Of a stretch of 64,000 bases of DNA, positions 45,562 through 54,939 are shown piece by piece. Both the position numbers and the translations under genes were made by a program. The notes under the pieces are model-generated. The model searched no databases. It was not told where the DNA came from and saw only the letters and a program-made list of their open reading frames with translations. The DNA comes from Clostridia bacterium (GTDB lineage Bacteria > Acidobacteriota > Terriglobia > Terriglobales > Acidobacteriaceae). The stretch covers positions 310,001-374,000 of the forward strand of contig DATMYA010000008.1 of assembly GCA_035561135.1 (NCBI GenBank). The letters are read 5' to 3'. Each line of letters opens with the position of its first letter. Positions within the stretch are counted from its first letter, which is position 1.

Positions 45562-46956
45562 TCACGCGCCTCCGCCCAGCACCTTATACAAGGTGACGAG
45601 ATTGGACATTCGGGCCATACGCAGTGTGACCAGACCCTGCTGCGCACCGTACAGCGAGCGCTGAGCAACAAGCACGCTCAGGTAACTGTCGATACCTGCC
45701 CTGTAGCGAGCCTCGGAAAGTCGATACGTTTCGTCCAGCGCATTCACTAACGCCTGCTGCGCGTCTTGCTGTTCGGTCAACCTTTTCCGCAGAGCCAGTG
45801 AGTCGCTAACTTCGCGGAAGGCCGACTGTATCGATCTTTCATATTGAGCGGTGGCGAGGTCGCGATCCACTTTCGAGACCTTGAGATTTGCTCGACGGGC
45901 GCCAGCATCGAAGATGGGCAAGACCGCCTGCGGAGCGAAATTCCAGGTCTTCGACCCGCTCGTTACCAAGTTCGACAAATCACCACTCATATACCCAGCG
46001 CCGGCGGTCAATGCGATCCGCGGGAAAAATGCGGCGCGGGCTGCCCCAATGTTGGCGTAAGCAGCTTTCAACTGGTGCTCCGCAGTCAATATGTCTGGAC
46101 GGCGGAGCAGTACTTCCGATGGCACTCCGGCGGAGACATCCTTCAGCGTGCGATCGGTACCCAGTTGTGTGGGCAGCAAACTTGGCGCCACTGGCGTTCC
46201 GACAAGCAGGTTGAGTGCATTTTCATCCAGAGCCACTTGCCCGTTGTATTGAGCGATGTCAACTCGCGCCGCTTCCACCTGGCTCTGCGCTTGCCGCAGA
46301 TCGAGGTCCGAGGCGATGCCAGCTTCCCGTGAGCGCTGAATCAGTTCGTAAGAAGCCTGTTGCGCGTCGAGAGTGGTTTGAGCTAAACGCAGATTCTCCC
46401 GATCTGCAGCAAGTGTGAGGTAAGTGTTAGCAACCGCAGATACCAATGAAATTTGCGCAGCGGAGCGGGCCTGCTCCGTCGAGAGGTAAAGTTCCAACGC
46501 GCGGCTTTTCAAGCTGCGGACGCGCCCGAACAGGTCAAGCTCCCACGAGGCGGCACCGAGGCCCACGTTGTATTGTTCCGCTTTGTAAGTCCGGCCGGTC
46601 ACCGACATGTCTTCCGGAACCTGGTAGACCTGTCCGTCGGCAGAAGCTGCAACCGTGGGATACTGCTCGGCACGTTGAATGCGGTAGAGAGCTTGAACCC
46701 TCTCGGCATTGAGTGCGGCCACCCTGAGATCGCGGTTGTTGGCCAGAGCCAATTCGATCACCGATTGAAGCTCTTTGTCGGTGAAGAACTCCCGCCATTT
46801 CAGACTAGCGACATCAGGCGCATCCGGAACGCTGGTCTCACTTGCAGTGCTTTCCGGCCAAGCAGGAGGAACTGGCAACGTGGGACGTTCGTATTTCGGA
46901 CGTACACACCCGCCCAGGCAAGCGGCCATCGTTATGACAATAAGTATTCGATACAT
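45562..46956 (-). CDS. RND efflux outer-membrane lipoprotein (OprM/NodT family)
   Basis: 464 residues. The lipoprotein signal ends in CLGGC and is followed by the typical VRPKYERPTLPVPPAWPES. Two outer-membrane efflux repeats form the TolC-like channel: LALANNRDLRVAALNAERVQ in the first and AAYANIGAARAAFFPRIALT in the second. It exports compounds across the outer membrane together with the adjacent RND pump. The ATG follows the pump stop after a single base (TAACATG), which implies translational coupling. It is the last gene of the efflux operon. Confidence 0.94.
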   Translation of the reverse strand: MYRILIVITMAACLGGCVRPKYERPTLPVPPAWPESTASETSVPDAPDVASLKWREFFTDKELQSVIELALANNRDLRVAALNAERVQALYRIQRAEQYPTVAASADGQVYQVPEDMSVTGRTYKAEQYNVGLGAASWELDLFGRVRSLKSRALELYLSTEQARSAAQISLVSAVANTYLTLAADRENLRLAQTTLDAQQASYELIQRSREAGIASDLDLRQAQSQVEAARVDIAQYNGQVALDENALNLLVGTPVAPSLLPTQLGTDRTLKDVSAGVPSEVLLRRPDILTAEHQLKAAYANIGAARAAFFPRIALTAGAGYMSGDLSNLVTSGSKTWNFAPQAVLPIFDAGARRANLKVSKVDRDLATAQYERSIQSAFREVSDSLALRKRLTEQQDAQQALVNALDETYRLSEARYRAGIDSYLSVLVAQRSLYGAQQGLVTLRMARMSNLVTLYKVLGGGA

Positions 46957-46957
46957 G

Positions 46958-49900
46958 TTATTGCCCCTCCGCTGGGCTCGGTGCGTCGGAAGAGGCGGGC
47001 TGTTCGGTGGTGTTGCCCTTCTTCTGGATGAATTGAACCACCGTCACGAAGAACAGTGGGATAAAGAAAATTGCAAGGAATGTAGCCGTTACCATTCCTC
47101 CGAGCACGCTTGTGCCAATTGCGGATTGAGCACCCGCACCTGCTCCGGAGGCAATTGCCAGAGGCAGCACGCCGAATCCGAATGCCAGGGACGTCATCAC
47201 AATCGGACGAAGGCGAAGCTTGGCAGCTTCAAGCGTGGCTTCGATCAACCCCGCCCCCTGATCCAACCTAGTCTTGGCAAACTGAACAATCAGAATGGCG
47301 TTCTTAGTGGTCAGTCCAAGAACGGTAAGTAAGCCGATCTGGAAGTAAACGTCATTCGGCAAGCCCCGAAATGAGGATGCCAGCACGCCACCGATGACAC
47401 CGAGAGGCAGCGCGAGCATGATCGAAATAGGAACTGTCCAACTCTCATACAAGGCTGCGAGAACCAGGAAAATCACGAGGATCGCGAAGGAATACAGTAG
47501 TCCTGTTTGCGTCGAGGCCATGCGCTCCTGGAAGGAAAGCCCAGTCCAATCATGACCTATGCCCTTGGGCAGCTTCGAGACGATTTCCTCCATTGCTTGC
47601 ATCGCCTCACCGGAACTTCTACCTGGAGCCGGCTCGCCCTGAAAATTCAGCGCGGGGAAACCGTTGAATCTCTCCAATCGCGGAGAGTCATAGACCCATC
47701 GCCCCGAAGTCAGAGTATTGAACGGCACCATGCCGCCCTTTGAGTTGCGGACATACAGCCGCTCCAAGTCGGTTGGAAGCATGCGGTATGGAGCGTCGGC
47801 TTGGACGTATACTCGCTTCACGCGGCCGCCTTGGATAAAGTCGTTCACATAAGCGCTTCCGAATGCGGCAGAGACTGTCTGATGTATGTTTGAGATGGGA
47901 ACTCCCAAAGCGCCGGCTTTGTCCCAATCCACATCACTGTGGAATTCGGGCACATCTTCCAAGCCGTTGGGACGGACGCGCACCAGCCTTGGGTCCTTAG
48001 CCGCCATAGCGAGAACTTGACCGCGGGCTTCCATCAGCTTCTCATGTCCCAGTCCTCCGCGATCCTGCAGCATGAAATCGAAACCGGTGGAAGAGCCGAG
48101 CTCTACAACAGCCGGTGGAGGGAACGCAAACGCCACGGCGCCTCTCATGCCTGCGAACGCCTTCATTGCTTTCCCTGCGACTGCTTTGGCCCGAAGATCC
48201 TCCCGGTCGCGGAGTTTCCAGTCCCGCAGCATAACGAACGCCATGCCCTGGTTTTGGCCCCGGCCAGCGAAGCTGACTCCCGTCACCGCCAGGCATGATT
48301 CAACCGCTTCCTTCTGATCCTCTAGAAAGTGACGACGTACCTTCTCCATTTCCTGTTCCGTCTGTTCGCGTGTAGATCCGGGGGGCAGTTGCACTATGGC
48401 CATGAGGATTCCCTGATCCTCATCGGGTAGATAGGCCGTTGGCATTCGCAAGTAGAAGAAACCCATCACCACGACGATCAGAACAAACGCGATGAAGGCG
48501 GGTGTTCTTGCCCTGAGAATGCGTCCCACCAGCGACTCGTACTTGTCACGCAGAGAGTTGAAGATGCGGTCGAACCCCAGGAAAAACGGACGAAGCAGGC
48601 GGAATCCGGTCTCCGCAGCCTCGTGCCCTTTTGCTACTGGCTTAAGTAGCGAGGCGCAAAGAACCGGCGTCAGGATCAGAGCGACAAGAACCGACAGCAT
48701 CATGGAGGCAATCACCGTCACCGAGAACTGGCGGTAGATGATGCCCGTGGAACCGGGGAAGAAGATCATCGGGGCGAAAACGGCTGATAACACAAACCCA
48801 ATGCCGACCAGGGCGCCGGTGATCTCCTGCATTGATTTGCGAGTGGCTTCCCGTGGGGAAAGTCCTTCCTCGCTCATCACGCGCTCCACGTTTTCCACCA
48901 CGACGATTGCATCGTCCACCAGGAGCCCGATGGCCAGAACCATGGCGAACATCGTCAACATGTTGATGGAAAAACCAGACAATGCGAGGACGCCGAACGT
49001 GCCCAGGATCACCACCGGCACAGCGATCGTTGGTACTAACGTCGCACGCATGTTGCCGAGGAAGAGGTACATGATCAGGAACACCAGGATGATGGCCTCG
49101 AACAGGGTTCTGACCACCTCACCGATGGCGACTTTGACGAAAGGAGTCGTATCGTATGGATATACAACCCTCATTCCGGAGGGGAAGTACTTGGACAATT
49201 CCTGCATCTTGGCCTTAACGGCCGCGGCAGTGTCCAGCGCGTTAGCTCCGGGTTCCTGCCGGATGGGAAGGATAGCGGATGGCTTTCCGTTAAATGTCGA
49301 CTGGACATCATAAAACTCGGTTCCTAATTCGGTACGTGCCACATCCCGGACGCGAACGATTGATCCATCCGGATTGTTCCGAAGGGGTATAGAACCGAAC
49401 TCTTCGGGAGTCTTGAGCAGCGATTGCACCAGGATCGACGCATTAAGCCGTTGGCCCGTTACCGCTGGGGATCCGCCAAATTGACCTGCAGAGACCTGCA
49501 CGTTGTAGGTACGGATCGCCGCAATGACATCCCCGACCGTCATGTTGTACTGAGTGAGTTTGTTGGGATCGAACCATACTCGCATGGAGTACTGGGATCC
49601 GAAGGCTTCGACTTCGCCGACACCGGGTACGCGCGCCAGGGATGGCTGAATCTGCGAGACCGCGTAATCGGTGAGATCGTGCTGATCCACATCGGGGTTA
49701 TCGGAGACAACGCCGACCAGCATCAGATAATTGCGGGTTGATTTGCTGACAGTAACGCCCTGCCGCTGCACTACCTCGGGCAGCATGGGCATGGCGAGTT
49801 GCAGTTTGTTCTGTACCTTTGACCAGGCGAGGTCTGGGTCGGTGCCGGGTGCGAAAGTGAGTTCCAGCATCGCGCTGCCGGCTGAATCACTGGTCGCATT

Positions 49901-50134
49901 CATGTACAGCATTCGATCCAGCCCGGTCATCTTCTGCTCGATGATCTGAACCACGCTGTCTTCCACCGTCTTAGCGCTGGCGCCTGGGTAGACGGCGCGG
50001 ATTGAGATGGACGGCGGAGCAATCGGCGGATACTGGGAGATTGGCAGGTTGTAAATTGCCAAGGCGCCCCCAAGCATCATGGCAATGGCGATGACCCAAG
50101 CGAAGACGGGGCGGTCGAGGAAGAATTTAGACAT
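46958..50134 (-). CDS. RND multidrug efflux inner-membrane transporter (AcrB/MexB, HAE1 family)
   Basis: 1058 residues from the ATG at 50134, which follows GGGAAGG; the open frame reaches 50230. The start (MSKFFLDRPVFAWVIAIAMM) is the standard HAE1 N-terminus. Twelve transmembrane helices, two large periplasmic loops and the proton-relay region in TM4 (LAIGLLVDDAIVVVENVERV, with the double Asp) are evident. The porter loops include PVTGQRLNASILVQSLLKTP. It uses proton motive force to export hydrophobic drugs, dyes or solvents. It overlaps the adaptor gene by 8 bp, so the two are coupled. Confidence 0.96.
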   Translation of the reverse strand: MSKFFLDRPVFAWVIAIAMMLGGALAIYNLPISQYPPIAPPSISIRAVYPGASAKTVEDSVVQIIEQKMTGLDRMLYMNATSDSAGSAMLELTFAPGTDPDLAWSKVQNKLQLAMPMLPEVVQRQGVTVSKSTRNYLMLVGVVSDNPDVDQHDLTDYAVSQIQPSLARVPGVGEVEAFGSQYSMRVWFDPNKLTQYNMTVGDVIAAIRTYNVQVSAGQFGGSPAVTGQRLNASILVQSLLKTPEEFGSIPLRNNPDGSIVRVRDVARTELGTEFYDVQSTFNGKPSAILPIRQEPGANALDTAAAVKAKMQELSKYFPSGMRVVYPYDTTPFVKVAIGEVVRTLFEAIILVFLIMYLFLGNMRATLVPTIAVPVVILGTFGVLALSGFSINMLTMFAMVLAIGLLVDDAIVVVENVERVMSEEGLSPREATRKSMQEITGALVGIGFVLSAVFAPMIFFPGSTGIIYRQFSVTVIASMMLSVLVALILTPVLCASLLKPVAKGHEAAETGFRLLRPFFLGFDRIFNSLRDKYESLVGRILRARTPAFIAFVLIVVVMGFFYLRMPTAYLPDEDQGILMAIVQLPPGSTREQTEQEMEKVRRHFLEDQKEAVESCLAVTGVSFAGRGQNQGMAFVMLRDWKLRDREDLRAKAVAGKAMKAFAGMRGAVAFAFPPPAVVELGSSTGFDFMLQDRGGLGHEKLMEARGQVLAMAAKDPRLVRVRPNGLEDVPEFHSDVDWDKAGALGVPISNIHQTVSAAFGSAYVNDFIQGGRVKRVYVQADAPYRMLPTDLERLYVRNSKGGMVPFNTLTSGRWVYDSPRLERFNGFPALNFQGEPAPGRSSGEAMQAMEEIVSKLPKGIGHDWTGLSFQERMASTQTGLLYSFAILVIFLVLAALYESWTVPISIMLALPLGVIGGVLASSFRGLPNDVYFQIGLLTVLGLTTKNAILIVQFAKTRLDQGAGLIEATLEAAKLRLRPIVMTSLAFGFGVLPLAIASGAGAGAQSAIGTSVLGGMVTATFLAIFFIPLFFVTVVQFIQKKGNTTEQPASSDAPSPAEGQ

Positions 50135-51443
50135 GTCCTTCCCCTCTTGCCTTCTGCTGCGGAGTGTTCTTACCGTTCTCGGCTCCAGGTTCCCCAGTGG
50201 CCGGCTCCGTGAACGGAACAGCCCGAACAAGATCTCCTGGGCGCACGCGTTGTAGTCCCTCCACGATCAGTCGGTCACCGGCCGAGAGGCCGCTGGTCAC
50301 AAGCCATTTGTCGCCGATGGCGCGGTCTAGTTCAAGCACCCGCTGCTCTACCTTGTCGTCCTTGTTCACGACCCATGCGACAGGTATGCCTTTCGCGTTG
50401 CGCGTTACGCCCTGTTGAGGTACGAGAAGTGCCTGTTCGCTAACGCCCTCCTGCACGATAGCCCTTACGAACATCCCTGGAAGAAGCACTTGTTCAGGAT
50501 TTGGGAAAACCAGGCGTAGGGTGACTGAGCCGGTGGTTGGATCCACGGTAACGTCTCGGAACTGAAGATTGCCTTCGAGCGGATAAGCGGTCTTGTCCTC
50601 CAGAATCAACTTCACCTTGTTTTGAACCGACCCATTGCGGTTGAGTCGCCCGTTTTCGAGACGCTGACGCAGGCTCAGCAACTCAGCGCTGCCCTGCACT
50701 ACATCCACGTAGATAGGATTCAGTTGCTGAACAACTGCCAACGCGGTGGGCTGATAAGCAGTTGCCATTCCACCAACTGTGACATTGGATATGCCGATGC
50801 GACCCGAGATCGGTGACTTGATCGGTGTATAGGACAAATTGATGTGGGCACTCTCAACAGCAGCGCGGTTAACCTCGACAGCCGCTTTGCGCGCCTCAAC
50901 AGTAGCTTCGGCTTGCTGAAGTGCTGCGCTGGCGTCGTCGTAGTCCTGCTGTCCAACCGCATGGATTTCTGCAAGCCCTTTCAAGCGCTCCGCCCGCAGC
51001 CGAATGGCTGGCAGATTTGCCTTTGCCGTAGTGAGTTCCGCCTCCGAGGTGGCTAGCGCGGCCTTGGCCTGGTTATATGCTGCCTGGTAAGGCGCCGAAT
51101 CGATTTGATATAGCAAGTCGCCTGCTTTAACATTCGCGCCCTCACGGAAGGCTCGGCTTCTGATCAAGCCATTCACCTGAGGGCGGATCTCGGCAACAAG
51201 GTAGGAACACGTACGCCCAGGCAATTCGGTGTTCAAAACCACGCGCTCGGGACGAACAGTGACAATCGCAACCTCAACAGGGCCCGCAGCCATCGCGCCG
51301 GGTTTCGTTGATTTACAACTGGAAATGAGGAAGCTCGCAACAATAGCGAAGATTGCCACAGAATATTTTGACCATTTGCTAAAAGACGCGATCTGAAACA
51401 TCTTCTTCGCTTCGTTGAAGTCACGCTCTTTCAGTTTTTGCAT
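50127..51443 (-). CDS. RND efflux periplasmic adaptor lipoprotein (AcrA/MexA)
   Basis: About 438 residues. The lipobox is in IVASFLISSCKSTK. Hairpin helices at about 120-190 (QAEATVEARKAAVEVNRAAV) are flanked by the lipoyl half-motifs (IRSRAFREGANVKAGDLLYQ and TPIKSPISGRIGISNVTVGG). The membrane-proximal domain ends in DKWLVTSGLSAGDRLIVEGL. It joins the inner-membrane pump to the outer channel. The frame begins with a TTG at 51464; the ATG at 51443 is also possible, and neither has a strong ribosome-binding site. The gene lies 36-57 bp after the sigma-like gene, on the same strand. Confidence 0.93.
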   Translation of the reverse strand: MQKLKERDFNEAKKMFQIASFSKWSKYSVAIFAIVASFLISSCKSTKPGAMAAGPVEVAIVTVRPERVVLNTELPGRTCSYLVAEIRPQVNGLIRSRAFREGANVKAGDLLYQIDSAPYQAAYNQAKAALATSEAELTTAKANLPAIRLRAERLKGLAEIHAVGQQDYDDASAALQQAEATVEARKAAVEVNRAAVESAHINLSYTPIKSPISGRIGISNVTVGGMATAYQPTALAVVQQLNPIYVDVVQGSAELLSLRQRLENGRLNRNGSVQNKVKLILEDKTAYPLEGNLQFRDVTVDPTTGSVTLRLVFPNPEQVLLPGMFVRAIVQEGVSEQALLVPQQGVTRNAKGIPVAWVVNKDDKVEQRVLELDRAIGDKWLVTSGLSAGDRLIVEGLQRVRPGDLVRAVPFTEPATGEPGAENGKNTPQQKARGEGHV

Positions 51444-51499
51444 ATGAAGGTTTAGCCGGGACAATTAACGGATCCTTTCGACGGAATATGACCCTGTAC

Positions 51500-52105
51500 T
51501 CATTTCTGAACATTGTTGAAATCCAAAGACGTGGCGGTAATCGGCACGCCGGTACCGCACCCCGACTGAGTGTACTCGCGAAGCCAACTTAGCGCGTGGC
51601 AGTAAGCACCCATGACAGAACGGCGCTGCACACCGAGCAGGAGCGAGCAATCTGACAACGAGGCGTGTTGTACGCCACGCAGCACGAGCATCGACCGGGC
51701 TAGAGGATCAAGACTTTCAATGATCTGTTGCGCTTCGAGCCGGCGAACGAAGACTATCTGATCGGCGGACAGGAGTTCATGATCGGAGTGTTCACAATTC
51801 CAATTGGAGTAACTTTTTGCCGATACGGAAATAATCTCATGAATGTTCCCTGCGGCGGCACGGGCAGTTGCTGAATGCGCCCACTGCGTGAGCCAATCAC
51901 GGAATACACTGCTGCTCGATTTTTGCAACCCGCTCGCATCGACAATCGATTTCTCAGCAAGCGTCGGGTCGCCGGTGATAACCAATGCGGTCCAATGCAG
52001 GTTTTCGTGCTCTAAATCGAACGTCTCTTGCATCTCGGGAACGCTTGCGAATCGATCCTTGTTATGCGTGGGAGGTCTCCGCGGATTGAAATGCAGCCAA
52101 ATCAT
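51500..52105 (-). CDS. Sigma-region-4-like regulatory protein
   Basis: 201 residues. The C-terminal half resembles sigma-70 region 4: RLEAQQIIESLDPLARSMLV, LRGVQHASLSDCSLLLGVQR, then RSVMGAYCHALSWLREY, including the predicted helix-turn-helix. No recognisable region 2 lies upstream; the N-terminal 100 residues are hydrophilic and unrecognised. It is therefore either a degenerate sigma factor or a region-4-like accessory DNA-binding protein. It lies between the STAS gene and the efflux genes on one strand, and behind the sigma-54 promoter, suggesting a role in controlling the pump. Confidence 0.65.
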   Translation of the reverse strand: MIWLHFNPRRPPTHNKDRFASVPEMQETFDLEHENLHWTALVITGDPTLAEKSIVDASGLQKSSSSVFRDWLTQWAHSATARAAAGNIHEIISVSAKSYSNWNCEHSDHELLSADQIVFVRRLEAQQIIESLDPLARSMLVLRGVQHASLSDCSLLLGVQRRSVMGAYCHALSWLREYTQSGCGTGVPITATSLDFNNVQK

Positions 52106-52183
52106 GTCTTTGAGCCTTTTCCTGACTAACGCCCGGGCTTGTTCTCGCCCGAGCGTTGTCCGGGGGAGGGACTGCGAGGACCA

Positions 52184-52486
52184 TTACATTGCATCGGGGA
52201 GGGACCTGGCACGCTTCCGAGCCAGCGGCAAGTGCAGGCGCTCGCAGACATCGAGGGAATACGCGCTTTCAGTGACGAACTTGACCCCGATTCGGCCCAA
52301 CCACGTCAACACATTTTCACCGACCGTGTCGACGAAGCTCACCTCCGTTAAATCTACAAACAGCTTCGACGGAAAATCGCAGCGAGTAACTAGCTCGCGT
52401 GTGTCTTCCGCGAACTGCGAGACGAACCGGCCTTCCATTCGGATCGTCGTCGCATTTTCCGTTTCTTGAAACTCGACTCGAAGCAT
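52184..52486 (-). CDS. STAS-domain protein (anti-sigma antagonist-like)
   Basis: 100 residues folding as a STAS domain: N-terminal strand VEFQETENATTIRMEGRFVS, core FPSKLFVDLTEVSFVDTVGE, and the helical C-terminus NVLTWLGRIGVKFVTES. In anti-sigma antagonists the D-S-(S/T)-G motif holds the phosphorylated serine; here it reads VDTVG, with threonine at that position. The ATG lies about 40 bp downstream of the predicted transcription start of the sigma-54 promoter at 52537-52552. No partner kinase gene (anti-sigma factor) is present nearby. Confidence 0.65.
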   Translation of the reverse strand: MLRVEFQETENATTIRMEGRFVSQFAEDTRELVTRCDFPSKLFVDLTEVSFVDTVGENVLTWLGRIGVKFVTESAYSLDVCERLHLPLARKRARSLPDAM

Positions 52487-52536
52487 TAGCCGCCAACCTT
52501 CCGAGATCGCGCCTTCCTCTCGCCACCCTTATGTAT

Positions 52537-52552
52537 TGCAAATGTAGAGCCA
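52537..52552 (-). promoter_or_regulatory. Sigma-54 (-24/-12) promoter of the STAS-sigma-RND operon
   Basis: On the minus strand the sequence TGGCTCTACATTTGCA reads as TGGC-N7-TTGCA. Against the consensus TGGCACG-N4-TTGCW it matches ten of twelve defined bases, including GG at -24 and GC at -12 with exact spacing. The STAS gene starts about 50 bp downstream. The gene of a sigma-54 activator lies just upstream on the same strand. Confidence 0.7.
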
Positions 52553-52615
52553 ACGGAAAAGCTGTGTAAGTTGCTGAAACTAAATGCTGCCGAAGAGATC
52601 AGCGAAGGCGTGCCC

Positions 52616-52631
52616 TGCCCTAATAAGGGCA
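52616..52631. promoter_or_regulatory. Palindrome upstream of the sigma-54 promoter (candidate enhancer site)
   Basis: TGCCCTAATAAGGGCA is a perfect inverted repeat (6+4+6) about 65 bp upstream of the -24 element. That is a usual distance for an activator-binding enhancer. It could instead be the terminator of the activator gene, though no U tract follows. Confidence 0.4.
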
Positions 52632-52770
52632 CTGCCGGAATATTGTCAGGGTAGAGTTTGTGAACGCGCAGTTGCGACAGTTGGGAAGCTGATTGTGCAT
52701 GACGTCCAGGGGAATAGTGCAGAGTGAGCAGGCAGGATGACACGCCATCATCTAAAGGAGGCGAATGTGT

Positions 52771-54831
52771 TTAGTAATCCGTTTTCTTGATCGCTAATCG
52801 CCGCATCTTGTTTTGCAGCGTAGTCCGTTTCAGACCGAGGCGTTCTGCCGCCCCATCCTTGCCAGCGATCCTGCCTGATGTGGCTTTCAGCGCGTCGATG
52901 ATTGTCTGACGCTCCGCCTGGTGAAAAGTAGATACCGTGGCAGCGCTTCTGATCTCGGACCTTTTCAGCTCAGCAAGTGGAAGAGTCAGCTCGTCGCCTT
53001 GGGTGAGAATGACGGCACGCTCCATGAGGTTTTCCAGCTCCCGAATGTTGCCTGGCCATGGCGCGTTCGTCAGCGCCACCATCGCATGTTTCGGAATCGA
53101 CTTGATGTGCTTTCGCATCCGCCGAGCGAGTCGAGACACAAAGTAATGAACAAGGAGGGGGATATCTTCGCGGCGTTCACGAAGCGGAGGGATCTCGATT
53201 GGGAAAACGTTTAGTCTGTAGAACAGGTCCTCGCGAAACTGATTGTTTCGGATCATCGCAGCCAGGTCGCGATGTGTGGCGGTGATCAGGCGGGCGTCAA
53301 CATGAATGGTCCTTGTGCTGCCGAGCCGTTCAAATTCTTGCTCCTGCAGGGCACGCAGCAACTTCGGCTGCAGTTCCAGGCTGATGTCGCCGATCTCGTC
53401 CAGGAAGAGTGTGCCGTGGTCGGCAAGTTCAAATCGGCCACGCTTCTGCATCAAAGCGCCGGTGAATGCCCCTTTCTCGTGTCCAAACAGTTCGCTCTCC
53501 ACCAACCCCGATGGAATCGCAGCACAGTTGAGCCTGACGAATGTTCGGTTGTTCCTCGGACTGAGGCTGTGGATCGCTCGGGCAATCAATTCCTTGCCAG
53601 TACCTGTCTCACCGTGCAAGAGCACCGTCGAGTCCGTTGGAGCGACGATTGCAACCTGGTCCAAAACTTTACGTAACGCGGGACTCTTCCCCACGATGTC
53701 CTCGAAATTGTATTCCGAGCGAATTTCGGATTCGAGGTACAAACGTTCTTCTTCCAGGAGATTCCTGGAAGCGTCCAGCCTTCCGTACGCAAGCGCATTA
53801 TCGAGAGCAAGCGAAATCTGGATACTGATCTGCCCCAGCAAATCGAGGTCCGCTTGTCCGAAGCTGTTCGGGCGCCTGCTCCCCATCGCGATTAATCCGA
53901 GTGGTCCGTTGGCTGTTGCCAGCGGAGCAATCGCGATTGCGGTAATCGATTCAGCTTTTAAGTGCTCGCGCACCAGGTGTGGAAGCTTTTCAATCTCCGG
54001 CAGTGACAAGAGTTCGGGCTGGCGAGTGCGTAACCTCCTAAAATCTTCGTCAGTAAGGTCGTGAACGGGAATATCGGGAAGGAACCCCCTGCTCACGGGG
54101 AAGTCAAGGACAGCACGATCCAACTGCCTTGAATTCTTGTTCACCAGCCAAAAGCCGGTAAAGTCATTCCCGAAGTACTTCCGGATCGACGCAGCTGCCG
54201 AACGAAAGAGTTCGTTCATTTCCAGCTTCGATATAACGAAGTTGTTGATGTCGAGCAGGAGACGGAACCTGTCACGTTCTTCCGCTAGCTGACGCTGGTA
54301 CGACTCTGCCGCATCGGTCGCAAGTGCACTCTCCAGGGCTACCGCAACGTGCGACGACACCGAAGTCATCAGCTCCACAATGTCTGGAGAGAACTCGCCC
54401 GAAGTAGGATTGGCGAACACGAGTGCCCCGTACTTTTTTCTTGATGTTGAGATCGGGAACACGTATGCGTTCTGCACAGAATCGATCGACACCCGCGACG
54501 CCAGCTCTGGTACTTTTGACAATTCACTTTTTGCGTCAGCGATGTATACAGGCTTCCGTTCTTGTATTGCTCGCCCGAGGGTTGTGTGTCCAAGTGCTAC
54601 TTCGATGCCGATGTCAACTGCGGGATCTGGGCGTCGATCAAATGCAATGAGACGCACTGATTGCTCGCTGGCATCCAGCAACACCAAACTTACCGAGTCG
54701 AAGAGTACGACGGCCGACAAGAGTCGACGCAAACTGCGGAGAATTGCTTCGACATTCGGCTGTGCCGCTATGGCACTCGACATGTCGAGTAGCGTCCGAT
54801 ACCGATCCTCGGCGGCATTATCAATAGCCAT
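52771..54831 (-). CDS. Sigma-54-dependent transcriptional activator (GAF-GAF-AAA+-Fis)
   Basis: 686 residues. Two GAF domains (about 10-160 and 185-345) contain NAYVFPISTSRKKYGALVFA and ITAIAIAPLATANGPLGLIA. The AAA+ domain starts with Walker A GETGTGKELIARAI near residue 405. The sigma-54-contacting loop is GAFTGA near residue 454 (EKGAFTGALMQKRG), and GTLFLDEIGDISLELQPKLL supplies Walker B. A Fis-type helix-turn-helix closes the protein (GAAERLGLKRTTLQNKMRRL). This is the FhlA/NorR-type layout, where GAF domains sense small ligands. It probably drives the -24/-12 promoter at 52537-52552 and the efflux operon behind it. The ligand is unknown. Confidence 0.92.
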   Translation of the reverse strand: MAIDNAAEDRYRTLLDMSSAIAAQPNVEAILRSLRRLLSAVVLFDSVSLVLLDASEQSVRLIAFDRRPDPAVDIGIEVALGHTTLGRAIQERKPVYIADAKSELSKVPELASRVSIDSVQNAYVFPISTSRKKYGALVFANPTSGEFSPDIVELMTSVSSHVAVALESALATDAAESYQRQLAEERDRFRLLLDINNFVISKLEMNELFRSAAASIRKYFGNDFTGFWLVNKNSRQLDRAVLDFPVSRGFLPDIPVHDLTDEDFRRLRTRQPELLSLPEIEKLPHLVREHLKAESITAIAIAPLATANGPLGLIAMGSRRPNSFGQADLDLLGQISIQISLALDNALAYGRLDASRNLLEEERLYLESEIRSEYNFEDIVGKSPALRKVLDQVAIVAPTDSTVLLHGETGTGKELIARAIHSLSPRNNRTFVRLNCAAIPSGLVESELFGHEKGAFTGALMQKRGRFELADHGTLFLDEIGDISLELQPKLLRALQEQEFERLGSTRTIHVDARLITATHRDLAAMIRNNQFREDLFYRLNVFPIEIPPLRERREDIPLLVHYFVSRLARRMRKHIKSIPKHAMVALTNAPWPGNIRELENLMERAVILTQGDELTLPLAELKRSEIRSAATVSTFHQAERQTIIDALKATSGRIAGKDGAAERLGLKRTTLQNKMRRLAIKKTDY

Positions 54832-54939
54832 GCTTCATTCCAACTGACGCTAAGATACCACCGCAAGGGGTGTAGCCCAGAAATGCACCTTCTTTAGTTC
54901 TGCCCTGCGGGCTTGTTATGGCAAGTTGTTGAAAAGGAA

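Noticed and set aside
52753..52791. Short plus-strand frame (10 codons) after a perfect AAAGGAGG
   Set aside because: The ribosome-binding match is good but the frame is only ten codons and overlaps the 3' end of the activator gene in antisense. I saw no reason to treat it as a leader peptide.
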